Positions 10,270-21,570 of a stretch of DNA of 64,000 nucleotides are shown piece by piece (the stretch's first letter is position 1; every line of letters starts with the position of its first letter). This stretch comes from Ditylenchus dipsaci. Lineage: Eukaryota; Nematoda; Chromadorea; Rhabditida; Anguinidae. The stretch is taken from positions 62,001 through 126,000 of the forward strand of contig SADC01001379.1 of the NCBI GenBank assembly GCA_004194705.1, read 5' to 3'. The translations under genes and the position numbers were made by a program. Under the pieces are notes generated by a model. It was not told the DNA's origin. It made no database searches and was given only the letters and a program-made list of their open reading frames with translations.

Positions 10270-10945
10270 AAAAAGGGGGGGGGGGTCGATGGAATTTATA
10301 TATGCATCGCCTTAGGTCACAGGTTCGACTACCACTGGCTGCAGACCATATTTATTTCTCCTTTTATTTACAAGTTTGGTGTCATAATGTAGCTAAGATC
10401 ATCAGCTTTCATTTAAGCAATCATACAGATGAAAAGTTTGTATAAAGTTAGAGCTAAAATTTAAGAAAACATTGAACCATGTCCAATTCGATGAAATCCT
10501 CAATGGGAATATCAATTAACCAATGAATTGCGACCCCTTTCAGCTTCACTGTCAGCAAATGCTGTAATTTGGAGATTTCATGCACATGACTGGCTGGTAT
10601 TGAATTGGACATCAGTAAAAGTTTTAAAAACTTAGCTCTAACAAATTATTACCTTCTACCCTGTATGATAGCTCAAATGAAAGCTCATAATCTTGGCTAC
10701 ATTTCTGTATATGAAACGTGTGACTTGTCGAAAAAGAAACCCTCAAAACCCGTGATTATCGTAGCTATAGCGTATTTTTTAGCTTACGAATAAGCTACAC
10801 TAGGTGTGAAACCCTGCGTTGATGGTCTTGTCGGACAGTCAAGAGCCCGAGGATGACTTTTACACGAAATTATTAATAAAATAAATGGTGTGCAGCCGGT
10901 AGTAGTCGAACCTGTGACCTACGACCTACCTATATATATGCAGTT
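10270..10945. mobile_element. Inverted-repeat element with GGTTCGA motif
   Basis: Left arm: a G-run, then ATTTATATATGCATCGCC, TCACAGGTTCGACTACCACTGG and an AATGTAGCTAAGATCATCAGC segment. The right arm repeats these inverted (AGCTCATAATCTTGGCTACAT, GGTAGTAGTCGAACCTGTGACC, TATATATATGCAG). A relative is at 47108-47930. GGTTCGA resembles a tRNA B box, but no tRNA fold is visible. Small ORFs inside are not genes. Confidence 0.65.
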
Positions 10946-11059
10946 TTCCTTCCCTTTAATTTGGCTGCCCTGGACAAACAATTGGCCTAAAATTTCTGCC
11001 CAAAAATCATAAAAAATTTGAAAATAGGATATAAACTTTCATTGTCGGAGTGGTAAATT

Positions 11060-11165
11060 ACTTCAATTTTATGATCGAAAAATAAGCGCCCCCCTTCTAA
11101 TTGCCGCCCCCTCCCTAGAGGTCGATCGGAAAATAAGCGCCCGGGCGGCAATAGAGGAAATACGG
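11060..11165. mobile_element. Short MITE fragment of the GCGCCCC/TACCGTATTTCCTCTA type
   Basis: AAATAAGCGCCCCCCTTCTAATTGCC pairs with GGCGGCAATAGAGGAAATACGGTA. The terminal TACCGTATTTCCTCTA is shared with elements at 19931-21073 and 32054-32303. Confidence 0.55.
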
Positions 11166-11308
11166 TATATGGTAATTGTTTGTTTTTCGAGTATTTTAAT
11201 TCCACTTTAGGTTGGTTGACGTTGGTTCTTGAAGGCAAAAATTTAAAATTTGGTGAAAAGTCATGATATTTTTCGCGCCCTAGAATAGTTTTCCATCGTT
11301 AAAATCGT

Positions 11309-11611
11309 CTAAAACGGCTTTAGACCCAGTAAAAACCAGACTCTGGCCAGGTACAGATAGTTTGCACAGGTTACAGTAAATTTAGGCTGGCCCATCGAGT
11401 GTTCTAGACGATTGTAGAAGCCGCGAACCTCACTGTAAGAGAACATGAAAAGATTAGATAAGATTGATTGCAGAAAATTGAAATCATTGAGATTTTTCGA
11501 GACAAGACTCTCAAAAAAGAGGTTGCAGTCAGGGATGGCAATATGTAAATCATGAACTACTTCTGTCAGTCTAGTGCAAAAAATCACAAAAACGATTACT
11601 GTTTCACCCAT
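11309..11611 (-). CDS. ORF conserved in the duplicated type A flank
   Basis: A 100-codon ORF downstream of copy 3, beginning MGETVIVFVIFCTRL. The same reading frame, with breaks or replacements, occurs near 8205-8520, 24124-24411 and 29471-29671. Here a 13-bp deletion relative to copy 1 joins two frames. It may be part of an old gene amplified with the flank or chance coding in a recent duplication. No family recognised. Confidence 0.25.
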   Translation of the reverse strand: MGETVIVFVIFCTRLTEVVHDLHIAIPDCNLFFESLVSKNLNDFNFLQSILSNLFMFSYSEVRGFYNRLEHSMGQPKFTVTCANYLYLARVWFLLGLKPF

Positions 11612-11772
11612 TTAAATCCTTTTAATATAAATGTTTCCTCTCCATAAAAGCTATACTTTTTCTAAAGGTAATTCTTGATGGTAGTATTAATATGCAGTAT
11701 TGATTGAAGTATTTTATTTTCGAAAATCGACAAATATATTATTTAATTTATTTTATGTTTAAAAGAATTAAT

Positions 11773-12120
11773 TTAAGCAACAGTAGGCACTGCAACGGTT
11801 GGCAGACTAACAGGAACTGGAGGCAGAGAAGCTCCACTAGTAGATAGCGCAGCCAGGGCTTGTTCGATTGCTTGCATCACTTGCACCAGGTTGAAGGAAG
11901 GCAACACAGATGGCACAGACACATTGGGCAAGGAAGGCACGGATGGAACATTGGGCAAAACAGATGGTACATTGGGCAAGGAAGGCACAGATGGTACGTT
12001 TGGCAATCCACCAGCTAGAGTGGCTGGTGTAGCAGGGGTGGCTGGGATTGCCGGCAAAGCTGGCAAGGCTGAGCACACAGCGACCAAGACAAGGCAAGAG
12101 ACGACTACTTTGCAGAACAT
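11773..12120 (-). CDS. Small secreted Val/Pro/Leu-rich protein, copy 3
   Basis: An intact 115-aa ORF with the family layout: signal peptide, PATPATPATLAGG, NVPSVPSLPNVPSVLP repeats, the FNLVQVMQAIEQALAAL helix and a SLPTVAVPTVA end. It differs from copy 2 mainly by LAGG, N for D in SLPNVSVPSV, and A for P near the end. Type A 3' flank. Divergent partner of copy 4. Confidence 0.85.
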   Translation of the reverse strand: MFCKVVVSCLVLVAVCSALPALPAIPATPATPATLAGGLPNVPSVPSLPNVPSVLPNVPSVPSLPNVSVPSVLPSFNLVQVMQAIEQALAALSTSGASLPPVPVSLPTVAVPTVA

Positions 12121-12540
12121 ATTATTATCAATAAAGTCAACGACTTGAGTGTGATTTTAGGGTGGCACCGTGGGTGGTTTTATAGGGACAAATTTGGTGA
12201 TGTTGATCATTTGTTTGTAAAGCAATAACAGATATTTGGAGTTTGGAGTCGTATTTTCAAAATCATGGTTTTTTTGAAATCATCAAATATTAATCCTTGA
12301 ATAAATTTATTATTCAGTAAATCTAGACCAGGTCTGCATTGTTGCCGTGCACACCACGTGAACTTTGTATGAATTGCTTTGTCTGGGAGGTGTTGTTCAC
12401 CTAAATGCAAATTTATTTACGAATTTTAATGAGTACATCACTACAAGCAAAAGATCAACATCACCAAATTTGTCCCTATAAAACCACCCACGGTGCCACC
12501 CTAAAATCACACTCAAGTCGTTGACTTTATTGATAATAAT
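12121..12540. promoter_or_regulatory. Bidirectional promoter spacer, pair 2 (middle inverted relative to pair 1)
   Basis: TATA boxes at 12178-12184 (minus) and 12477-12483 (plus). The central block reads AAGCAATAACAGATATTTGG...GGTGAACAACACC..., the reverse complement of the pair 1 centre, although both 3' flanks keep the same orientation as in pair 1. Confidence 0.8.
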
Positions 12541-12888
12541 ATGTTCTGCAAAGTAGTCGTCTCTTGCCTTGTCTTGGTCGCTGTGTGCTCAGCCTTGCCA
12601 GCTTTGCCGGCAATCCCAGCCACCCTTGCTACACCAGCCACTCTAGCTGGTGGATTGCCAAACGTACCATCTGTGCCTTCCTTGCCCAATGTACCATCTG
12701 TTTTGCCCAATGTTCCATCCGTGCCTTCCTTGCCCAATGTGTCTGTGCCATCTGTGTTGCCTTCCTTCAACCTGGTGCAAGTGATGCAAGCAATCGAACA
12801 AGCCCTGGCTGCACTATCTACCAGTGGAGCTTCTCTGCCTCCAGTTCCTGTTAGTCTGCCAACCGTTCCAGTGCCTACTGTGGCTTAA
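12541..12888 (+). CDS. Small secreted Val/Pro/Leu-rich protein, copy 4
   Basis: An intact 115-aa ORF, nearly identical to copy 3 apart from L for P in the PATLATPAT stretch and VPVPTVA at the end. Type B 3' flank with AATAAA-like signals (AAATAAATTCTCAG; TTAAAATAAAGCAC) within 60 bp. The family's lack of introns and near identity suggest recent amplification or gene conversion. Confidence 0.85.
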   Translation: MFCKVVVSCLVLVAVCSALPALPAIPATLATPATLAGGLPNVPSVPSLPNVPSVLPNVPSVPSLPNVSVPSVLPSFNLVQVMQAIEQALAALSTSGASLPPVPVSLPTVPVPTVA

Positions 12889-13009
12889 ATAAATTCTCAG
12901 AAAAAAATTTCGAATGAGTAATAACATTTCTTAAAATAAAGCACTGCATTCAATTTTATCTTCGTATTTTGTGCAAACAATATTTTCATGTCTTCAAAGT
13001 TTTTTAAAT

Positions 13010-13540
13010 ATTTTTTTTAATTTTTTAAAAGATCTCCAACTCAGCTATCGAAGTGGTGCCTACTTCAGCTTTCTTACCTGCTGCATGGCGGATATATCTT
13101 CAGTGTTCTCGTCTTGAGTCAAGAGAGATAAAACAGAATCTCCAGTCTAATTATAGACACATGTGATCTACATCTCATCTAAAAGCTTTTATGACTAATA
13201 AACAGAACATTTTTTAAAAATAAAACACTTTTTCGCCTTATCCCGGAGATTATCCTGGAGAGATTCTTTAAAAATAATTTAAGTACGGTTGCACCAGAAA
13301 AATACTTTGCTACCACCATGATTCGGTCTTATAACCTAAGACGGAGGATGTTAAATTTGTGGAGATCCAAGTACCGACACTATGATAAACGCCTCATCAT
13401 AAAACTTCTGGTAACTACTGGTGTAACTACTCTGGTAACTACTGGTGTCAACTGCTCACAAAAAAGTAACCTAAAATTTGAGAGATACAAGGAACTGGAA
13501 AATCAACTGCCTTTAGAGTGTTAAAGCCGGCGTGGTTTTT
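13010..13540. other. No confident gene
   Basis: A 68-codon plus ORF at 13318-13524 holds a short repeat (GGTAACTACTGGTG twice, TGTAACTACT once). Composition alone does not make it convincing. Confidence 0.3.
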
Positions 13541-13627
13541 TCTGCTCTTTTCAGTTATCCCGAGACGAAACCTCTCAACCTTATTGACTTTTACTACTGT
13601 TTCGGGATAACCGAAAAGAACGGGAGT
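13541..13627. repeat. Short inverted repeat
   Basis: CTGCTCTTTTCAGTTATCCCGAGACGAAAC-type left arm (13541-13570) pairs with GTTTCGGGATAACCGAAAAG on the right, around a loop of about 30 bp. A MITE or a structured RNA are both possible. Confidence 0.5.
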
Positions 13628-14166
13628 GGAATACTCAGCAGCGTCTTACTGGATCAAATACGAGCATAACATTCAAATCACAAATATCAACCAACGGTTG
13701 AGCACGCTCCATGAATCGAAATGCAACAGGAACAGGAAGGATTTCCAACGAGCAAAAGGCGCCTATTGTCGCCATCTTCTTGAGCTAAAACTATACAAAA
13801 ATCAATTTTTAAAGGCAAAATCTCAAATTTTTTTGCAGCAAACCCGAGATACTATATTTATACTAATAATTCACCCTGCTTTAACACGTGAACGGCTGTA
13901 CGTCCTGATGGTATGTCCTTGTGCAGAATTTCACGCTGAGCAAGACGGTGAAAAAAAAATTGAAAAAAGTAACTCTACGGTGGTCAGCGGCCTTTGTGAA
14001 CCGTCAATGTCACGATTTTTGGGAGGGGGAGGTTGGTTATATTCCAGTAAAGTTTTGAGGGAGCATTGAATATTCCAGTAGCGCCGAAACAATTCTATTT
14101 TCAAAACGCAAATCAAATGTAACAAATGCTCAGAACGAATGCATAATGAAACAACTTGAAGATATA

Positions 14167-14752
14167 CAGTCGAACCTTCCAATAACATTAACATTGTGGA
14201 TCGACTCATCGTGGTAATTAAAATTGAGACGGGTGTTCGTACTAAAGTGAGCGTCTTGCTCAAAACTCTGTTTTATTTTTTTAAACTGTTTTTCGATTTC
14301 CAAAAGTTCTTTTTGAGACTGATTTTTGCTATTTCGGTAGAGTATACTTTATTTAGAGCTAGATATTATTTTTCCGCCATACCTTTTTCCCCTAGAAGGA
14401 ATTTTTCGCTACATTTAGATATTTATTGTCTCGAGCGGAATTTACAATCGATAAAATTTTGAATTTTTTCAATTTGTTGAAACATTGGTAAGCACATATA
14501 CACTCATTCGGAAGCTTAGTTTGTTCTGCATTTAATAAATTCTCATTTATTCACTAAAATCATGAATTGAAATTAAAGGTATGGCGAAAAATTGATAACA
14601 TGAACGGGAAAAATTATCCGCAAAAGAGCTTTTTTGCAAATACAATCGGTGTAGAAATAATCAGCACAAAGTTCTACGCTAGACGCTCCCTTTATTATGA
14701 ACACCCGCTCTAGTGTTAAAGGGATCTGAACTTTATTGGAAGGTGAACCTTG
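14167..14752. mobile_element. TA-flanked MITE, pogo/Tigger-like ends
   Basis: CAGTCGAACCTTCCAATA at the left matches TTATTGGAAGGTGAACCTTG at the right, with TA outside both. CAGTCGAACCT ends are characteristic of the pogo/Tigger branch of Tc1/mariner. The ORF at 14196-14462 lies inside and shows no transposase motif. Confidence 0.65.
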
Positions 14753-15124
14753 TACACCTGAGGGCCCTTTTTCTGTTAACTGTGAGTAGGTCTTAAAGCC
14801 TCAAAAAACTGTAATATAAACTGTAATTCAACGTCCCCCTTATTAAAAAGTAGAGTCTTAAAAAATAAAGTCGCTACAAAAAATTTGAATTTTTATTATT
14901 CACAGTTAATACAATATGGCGCCCCCATGTGCACTAATGTCGGAAAGGTCTTCTTCAGGTCATCAACAGCTAGTAAATTAGTGAAACGCGCAGGCGAGGC
15001 TGAGGGTCATTCTTATTGGAAGAGTCGACTTTATACAGCTATACAGTTAACAGTTTTTTTAATTTAATTTGAAATATAAAACAACTTTAAATTAACTTTT
15101 CCATTGCATTAGGTATTATTTTGC
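14753..15124. other. Intergenic; no gene recognised
   Basis: AT-rich. The 60-codon ORF at 14885-15067 has no recognisable domain. Confidence 0.4.
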
Positions 15125-18100
15125 TTATATCTTTTGTTCATCGGTGGCTGGAGTAGCTGGTGTATTGCAAACAATCAGCTTTTTACCCACTCGACTAATG
15201 GCAGAAAAGAACAAAAATCCGAAGCCAATAATAAGAAAAGAGGCGACTACCAAGTGCCAAGCTGGACGAGTAAATAGAAACCCCACAAAGGCGACTGTTT
15301 CCAAGATGTAAACGAGAAATGCCAAAGTCTAAAATTGGTTTTTTATTAAAATCTGCTGTAAGATTTTTAAAACCTGGCGATGAAAGTGGGATCCCACAAA
15401 ACTTCCGAGTGGAGCAAAAGTGGCAGCCACTGGCACACACACCTATAATAGCATTTAATTTCTTTTGTGCTATCAACTCTTGAAATACTTTCAAGTAGTC
15501 CCAAGCAAGTTGGTCAACATCACCCATAATAACTGCTCTCCAATAAAGGCAGAATTGTGAGTTCAAAGCTGGAAAGATAATTAAGGCTAACTTTATTGAT
15601 TCTCTAGCTACCCATTATAACAATCGTGGTCGGAGTTGCTGTCTTCTCAGACACACTGAACAACAAAGTGATTGTGCTGAATATGCAAATGTCTACTCCA
15701 CTTCCAGCAAAAGAAGTAAAAATGCCTGGAAGATCAAAAATTTATACATTACAACTCTAAATTATCCGCCTGAGCTGCCCCCCCCTCTTCTTTTTAAAAT
15801 CGTATCCTTGGCATTGTACCGGGTGTTTCAAGAAATTTGCCGATTTTTAACCGGTCATAAGTTTTTTTACCAGAGCGGTTTTCAAAATTCTGTTTTCGCC
15901 GATCAATTTTTCTCGCCGACAATGTTTTTTGAGCATATAATGTTAATGTGAAACACACGATTTTTGCTTAGTCCCTTCTGTGGTTTAGGCTCAGGCCATC
16001 CAGAGATCATATACAGCAGAGTTGGCTCGGCATCGATATTTGGACCGGAACCAGAATTTTAGATTTGTGAAAACCGGAACCGGAATTTGATTTTTGTGGA
16101 AACCGAAATCGGAGTCGGAAAAAAGAAGTTTTCGAAATAAATCGCTGCCTGTTTACATGGTTTTTGTATATATTGATGTTTAACACAAAAAATTCGTTCA
16201 AAAGATAAAAATACGCATTCAAAATCAGCCGAATAAGAACAAAATTATAATAGCCTTGGGCTCGGAATTGATATTTGGATCGGAACCAGAACCGGAATTT
16301 TAGTTTCATAAAAACCGGAATTACATATTTTTTCCTGACCGGAACCGGAATCCAAAAAAGGACCGGAATTCCGGGGAACCGAAACTGGAATTCCAGGCCA
16401 ACTCTAATATACAGTCCATGTACCAAACCACAAGGCGGGCCACGCAAAAATCGTATGTTTCACATGATGTACAAAAATCAATTGGCAAAAATAAAATTTT
16501 GAAAATCACTTCAGAAAAAATTTGTGACCGTTTTTAAAACCGGCGAATTTCTTGAAACACCCTGTATTTTTGACTCAATTTTTTAAAATCGTCTCAGACA
16601 AGTATCCATCTATTTATTAGCCAGAAAGATAATCAGATGAGTTGCTTGAGAGCAGCCTACGAAAAGTAGGTCAAAACACACAGAACACAAAAATATAATT
16701 TATGAATAATGAGGGCAGAATTATTAGAGGTCATAACTGGTGACAAATAAATTTGGGGGTCATTTTTTAGCTAAAGTTTAGGAGCAAAACTTTTTTTAAA
16801 AAACTTTTTCAAACATATGAGTTTGTAGGGTTTTTTTAATATAACGTTTATTTTATAACGTTTGGAATATATTAGACAAGTCATAAAATGACCGCACAGC
16901 CGTTTAGAGCCAAACGATATTTCAAATAAACTTCATATACTATTTCAAAGAGAAAAAGGGATACAAAACCATATCTTTCGGATATCTTTCCGAAATAAAT
17001 TTTGTTCCTAAACACTGGCTCAAAATTTGTACCCGAACTTATTTGTCACCAGTTATATGTTAAGTCTAAATTTTACCTCCGATAAAACCAGTAAAGACGA
17101 GCACTAGTGCCTTCCACCAATTAAACCTGTATTTTTTGCAGCAATTATTCGATTATCAACTTTTAATTATCACCTTTGTATGATCAGCACAGTGGTTCTC
17201 TTCCTTTCTCTGTTCAATATCCATAAAGAGACAGCAAAGGCACTCCATATCGAAACAAAGGCCATTTTTTTGGCTGGTGCGGTCAGCAAGTCGTCCAACT
17301 GAACAAACACTTTTTTAATTATTTCTTCTTTCTGGTGCGAGAAGCATACACAATGGAATCCAACTACGGCTCCAGGGATGGCTCCGATTGTTCCGAAAAT
17401 AATAGCTCTCCATTCGATTTGGATCCGCATGAATATTATGACAAATAGGGCCATGCTCATACCTAGAAAAAAATTTTACAGTCCAGTTCATCGATATAAG
17501 AACACCCTCTCAAGTTCGTTCCCGCCTAGGCTCCGACACTTTTTTAACCCCATTATCAAATTTTTTAAAAGTGTCGAATCCTATGCGGGAACGAGCTTTA
17601 AGTGGTGTGCTTATATCGAGAGTGGACTGTATTTCAAATTTGAGTGAAAAATGTATCCATACCAACAGTTTGTATCATTAAGCTAAAATCTCTTGCAGTT
17701 TGAGGCGATAGATGAAGCACAAAAGTCATCACTGGAAAGGCTACTGCTCCTCCACCCTCACTGGTCATACCTGGGAAAAACAGCTAGGTCTTTTTCCGAT
17801 CAAATACATTATTGAAAAATAACCCGCAACTATTGCGCCGAGAATTGTAGTGACTGGCATTTCCCAATGTGTTGGATACAATGAAAGGTAATTCATTTTT
17901 AAGGCTGTGCACCACCAAATAAACTGAAGCTCGACATTTTATTAAATTCTGCGTCAATATTTTTTAAAATAACCTGTGCCACAAAAAAGGAATCAAAAAG
18001 GCAATAAACTTTCTGTACTTGATGAGAATCTTTTGATCAAAACCCGCTCCAGGCGGGATGGCCATGGCTTCTGCAACGGCCATTCCTTCTAATTTTTGGC

Positions 18101-18746
18101 CTGGAAATGTAAAATAAACTTGGTTGACTATAAAGTTGGCGGCTCTTCTCCACAAAGGGCGAGGTGGTTTTTGCCTTGGTCCCCCTGTGGTTTATTTGGA
18201 AATTTTAGCCTAGGCCTGGGCAAGGGCCAGCATGTGTTAGGATGGACTGAAACATAGCTTTAACTCATGTTTCAGTTTAATTTAACATCCTCTGGCCAGC
18301 CCAGGCCTAAACCTAATAAATCCCAAAAAATCATCGGCAGGGACAGAAAATTGTTCTTCATTTGAGACCCCAAATCTTTGAAACTCTTTATTTTTAGGGT
18401 TCGAAAATCAATAAACACTGGATAAAATGGCACTTTTCCTATAAAATGGCACATTTTTTTGTTTTTTCGGCCAAATGTTCTTTATCTCAAAATTTTCAGT
18501 TATATACTTTGGACAAATGTCAAATACCTCCCTTCCTGGTTAAGGAATAAGGTCAAGTTGCCAGTTACCTTCGAAAAAGTATTTGCGAAACCATTCTTCT
18601 GCAGTTCTCTTCGACATTGAGACATGCAGCTCTGAAGGTGTTTGCGATTGATCCAGGCAGCCACTGCTCTCCGCAGTAAACAAAATTTTAGTCATTGGGC
18701 GCTGCTTTTCATAGTTTTGCGTCATTGCAAGCTTAATAGTGTACAA
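15125..18746 (-). CDS. TauE/SafE-family membrane transporter (10 exons)
   Basis: A multi-pass transporter of the sulfite exporter TauE/SafE family; its substrate in animals is not established. Exons in transcript order: 18746-18569, 18100-17974, 17923-17824, 17770-17663, 17462-17174, 17126-17077, 15725-15612, 15568-15489, 15442-15374, 15328-15125. Family signatures seen: FIWWC, LYPTHWEMPVT, AGMTSEGGGAVAFPVMT (split by intron 3), ARDFSLMIQTVGMSMA, KKMAFVSIWSAFA, GGIFTSFAGSGVDIC, SEKTATPTT, and APLGSFVGSHFHRQ. Spliced length is 1319 nt; adding the one G that intron 2 must leave behind gives 439 aa plus stop. The other eight introns are ordinary GT-AG. The start is the upstream ATG of exon 1 (another in-frame ATG is at 18725). 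Introns 4 and 6 carry MITEs. Confidence 0.9.
15819..16564. mobile_element. Mariner-type MITE in transporter intron 6
   Basis: Ends CCGGGTGTTTCAAGAAATTTGCCG and CGGCGAATTTCTTGAAACACCCTG are inverted and bounded by TA. CAGGGTG(T)-type ends are typical of mariner elements. The interior holds a GGAACCGGAATT-rich tract (about 16035-16395). The ORFs at 16007-16509 come from this tract and are not genes. Confidence 0.75.
16731..17056. mobile_element. MITE in transporter intron 6
   Basis: ATAACTGGTGACAAATAAATT at the left and its inverse AACTTATTTGTCACCAGTTAT at the right. No coding content. Confidence 0.65.
17479..17629. mobile_element. Small palindromic MITE in transporter intron 4
   Basis: CAGTCCAGTTCATCGATATAAG at the left and CTTATATCGAGAGTGGACTG at the right, with GTTCGTTCCCGCC.AGG.TCCGACACTTTT arms inside. 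The internal arms are shared with elements at 53368-53780 and 63215-63640. TA on both sides. Confidence 0.75.
17924..17973 (-). other. Frame-shifted intron 2 of the TauE-like gene (one G must be kept)
   Basis: The exon ends CACAG, the intron reads GTTATT...GCTTCAG, and the next exon begins TTTATTTGG. Removing the whole GT..AG segment (50 nt) gives a stop within eight codons. Removing 49 nt, leaving one G, gives HR-FIWWC, which fits the family. Confidence 0.75.
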
Positions 18747-19617
18747 ATGACACCAAAAGAATACGAAAAAATAGAAATAGGCATGGTTTATATAAGTCCA
18801 GACACGTTCTCCTTACAAAAGAATATAAGGCTAATTTCAAAAAGAACAAAAGACAAAAATGGTAACAAATTGGCTAAAATATAGTTTTTTTAACATAAGG
18901 AAACATTCCAAAAATGTTCTTTGCCTTTTGCAATTTTCAATAAATAGCTCAAATTTAGCAGGACAAAAACATGGAATTTTGTAAAACATTGAAGCTTGTA
19001 AAAAAATCAAGCAAAAACTTAAAAGGAAGCGTTGAGTAGAGAAGCATCGATTTTCGGAGATAATTGACCATCAACAAACACCATGGTCAGTGATATAAAG
19101 CGAATGATAACCAGATTTAGCGCTTTTTTCTTATTATTGTTTGTGTTTTGTGTTGTCTGATATCAGCTGGAAAGACTAATAAAACTATATTATTTTTTCA
19201 TGTTTTGCCCTAGTCCCCCCTGTTGTTTTGAAAAAGCCAATAAGCAGCGTTTCAAAACAACAGAGGAAACCAAGGCAAAAGTAGAACTTAGTGAACGAGA
19301 AAGCATTTCAATTCAGGAACTCGTCGTTTTAGTCAACTTTGAGATTTTTTGTAAAACAGTAGAATTTTTCAAAGAATACTTGCAGCCCATTTTTAACTAC
19401 TTTCAAAATACGAGCCGCGATGATTTCAATAGATTTGACAAATGGTAAAAAGGTTCTTGGTGACTTTTCTAGCTCATTTTTATTAATATTTTTCAATTGC
19501 ATAACTATTCCAAACATTTGAGTTTGTAGCGCTTTTCTTCTTCTTTCAAATGGTAAATAAAGTTTATTTGAAAAATTTTCGAATATTCATTGTTTGGCTT
19601 TAAACACCTGTGAGGTC
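18747..19617. other. Region upstream of the transporter; no gene recognised
   Basis: It contains an inverted pair of the dispersed motif: CTAGTCCCCCCTGTTGTTTTG (about 19210) and CAAAACAACAGAGGAAACCAAG (about 19252). The 82-codon ORF at 19200-19448 spans this pair and is doubtful. Confidence 0.4.
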
Positions 19618-21570
19618 ATTTTGAACAGTGCACGGACAATTCACCGTGAGCGACAATTCACCGTCAGGGACAATTCACCGTCGGGCATATCAAAAAGCCT
19701 TTTATGAAAATATTTTATTGTTAATGTTATTATTCTTCACTCATTACTCATTGTTGAATACCTTCTCAACTATTGTTTATCCATTACTTGTTTCTGTTCT
19801 TTATTGAATAAAAAGTTCTCACGTACTATTTTGGGGGTGAATTGTCCTCGGACACGAACACAATTTTGCCAGGACACGATTTTGACGCGAAATTTGATTC
19901 CGCCGCACCAAAAATTCAGCAAAAGACAGTACCGTATTTCCACTAATAGAAGCCCGGGGCTTCTATTTTATGGATGCCCTCCAGGGGGGGGGGACTTATA
20001 TTAGAGGGGGGGGGGCTTGTGTTAGAGTGGGGGCTTTTTTTTTTTGAAATCGCCGCGCCGAAGACGCGGAAAAAATTTTGAGTCATAATTTTTTTTACGC
20101 CATCCTCTGATCGCTTCTAATTTTTCACATAACATTGTTGAATAAGCGTTTAAACATCAAAAGCACTTATTGTATATTCATAGTTTACTCACTCTTTCTC
20201 TCGGAGGCGTTCTAGCTAAATTTATTTTGGACGTATTGGAATTTCGCAGCAAATTATCTTAATTTTTCAGCAAATTTGTTTCAACTTTTCTATTAGTTTA
20301 CATATACTTTTTCTGAAAGTATTGACACCATTATGTAGCTAAATTCTCATTTAGAGTAATAACTTTGCAGAATCTCTGAGAATAGCCTCTGGATCACCAA
20401 GGCCAAACCACAAGGGGACCAAGCGAAAATTGTGTTTTTCACATTATACGTCAAACAAATTCCTATAAAAATTGAATTGTTCTGCTTTCACAGCGTTCAC
20501 ATTTTCGGAATTTGTCCTAGACAAAAAGTTATGGTCTATTAAAAGTGTTCGAATACCTTGACTCACCCTGTATTTTTTTAAAAAAGGTTAGAAAATCAAA
20601 AAGAAAAGAGCGAAACAAAAATTTGCTGCGAAATTAAGATAATTTTCTGCGAAATATCGTTATGCCTTCTTTTTATCTGACCTATGCTGCCAACTTTTTT
20701 CTTGTTCCTTAAACGTAAACCGACGTCACTTCGTATCGTTTGTTGCTGATTTTCTGCTGATGATTACTGCATAAAGCAATTTTTTAAACCAACAAATACC
20801 CGCTAAAATAGTACTCGGTGTAGTTTTTGCTTTGAAATTCACTCATTCACAAGTATTCCAGCGATCCACTTCGAAAGATGCACTTGGCAAATACATTAAG
20901 ACATTCTTTATATCTTGTACCACGTTTAGCAACACCTATTTATCGAAAAAAAAATTGATTCTGGGGTTTATATAAAAAAGGGGGCTTATATTTTTAGGAT
21001 ACCCACTAGAGGGGGGGCTTATATTAGAAAAGGGGCTTATAATAGGAGGGGCTTCTATTAGAGGAAATACGGTAATTTGACATAGTTTCGTTAGCTGGGG
21101 CCCTCTGGTATGCATACTTATTTCATGCATCCAGAGTCACTTTCGAGTGATTTGCGTCTAAGGTATGTGGGTGTGCGCATCTCAACCCCAAGCAACCAAG
21201 CCCCTGCACCACCGAAGGGGGCGTAGGGGACTTGTTAGATTAGAGATGCGCGCACTCACTTATCTCAGACATGATTCCGAGCAAGACTCTTGATCAAAAA
21301 TGACCAGCTCCAGTGACCAAAACATAGTGAAATACATTGAAAAATGTGCGGCGGAATCAAATTTCACAGCGAAATTTTGGCCACGGCGAAATAAAGGCTC
21401 GGCGAAATGGTGGCCGCGGTGGATTATGTTACGTACCTATGAGTTGTGTTACTTACCGAATTGTTCTGGGGGCAAATTGGCGACACTTTTTGATATGCCC
21501 GACTGTGAATTGTCCCCGACGGTGAATTGTCCCCACAATGAATCGTCACGTACCCATTTTGAACAGTTGG
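19618..21570. mobile_element. Outer TIR element carrying a second element
   Basis: Left arm: three GACAATTCACCGT repeats, then GGGCATATCAAAAAG. Right arm: the inverse, CTTTTTGATATGCCCGAC, then GGTGAATTGTCCCC repeats. TTTGAACAG lies at each outer edge. Additional inverted GCGGAATCAAATTTC/GAAATTTGATTCCGC segments lie inside. The element at 19931-21073 is inserted in it. No transposase ORF. Confidence 0.65.
19931..21073. mobile_element. Inner TIR element, TACCGTATTTCC...CTAATAGAAGCCC ends
   Basis: The ends pair over about 35 bp (ACCGTATTTCCACTAATAGAAG against CTTCTATTAGAGGAAATACGGT), with G-rich GGGGGGCTTATATTAGA tracts next to each. About 20400-20570 matches part of the 16-kb mariner MITE (CCACAAGGGGACCAAG, ending CACCCTG-TA), so a third element is nested. 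No coding content. Confidence 0.65.

Noticed and set aside
10320..10345. tRNA gene (GGTTCGACTACC, B-box-like)
   Set aside because: No cloverleaf or A box at the proper distance; the motif lies in an inverted-repeat element with a second copy at 47148.
13626..14069. 147-codon plus-strand ORF
   Set aside because: No recognisable domain, overlaps an opposite-strand ORF, and codon use looks random.
17771..17840. A 26-nt intron with GA donor in the transporter (GGAAAAAGACC...CCCAG)
   Set aside because: The family alignment shows that the exon ends earlier, at GCGG-GTTATT, giving AGMTSEGGG with an ordinary 53-nt GT-AG intron; the extra codons are intronic.
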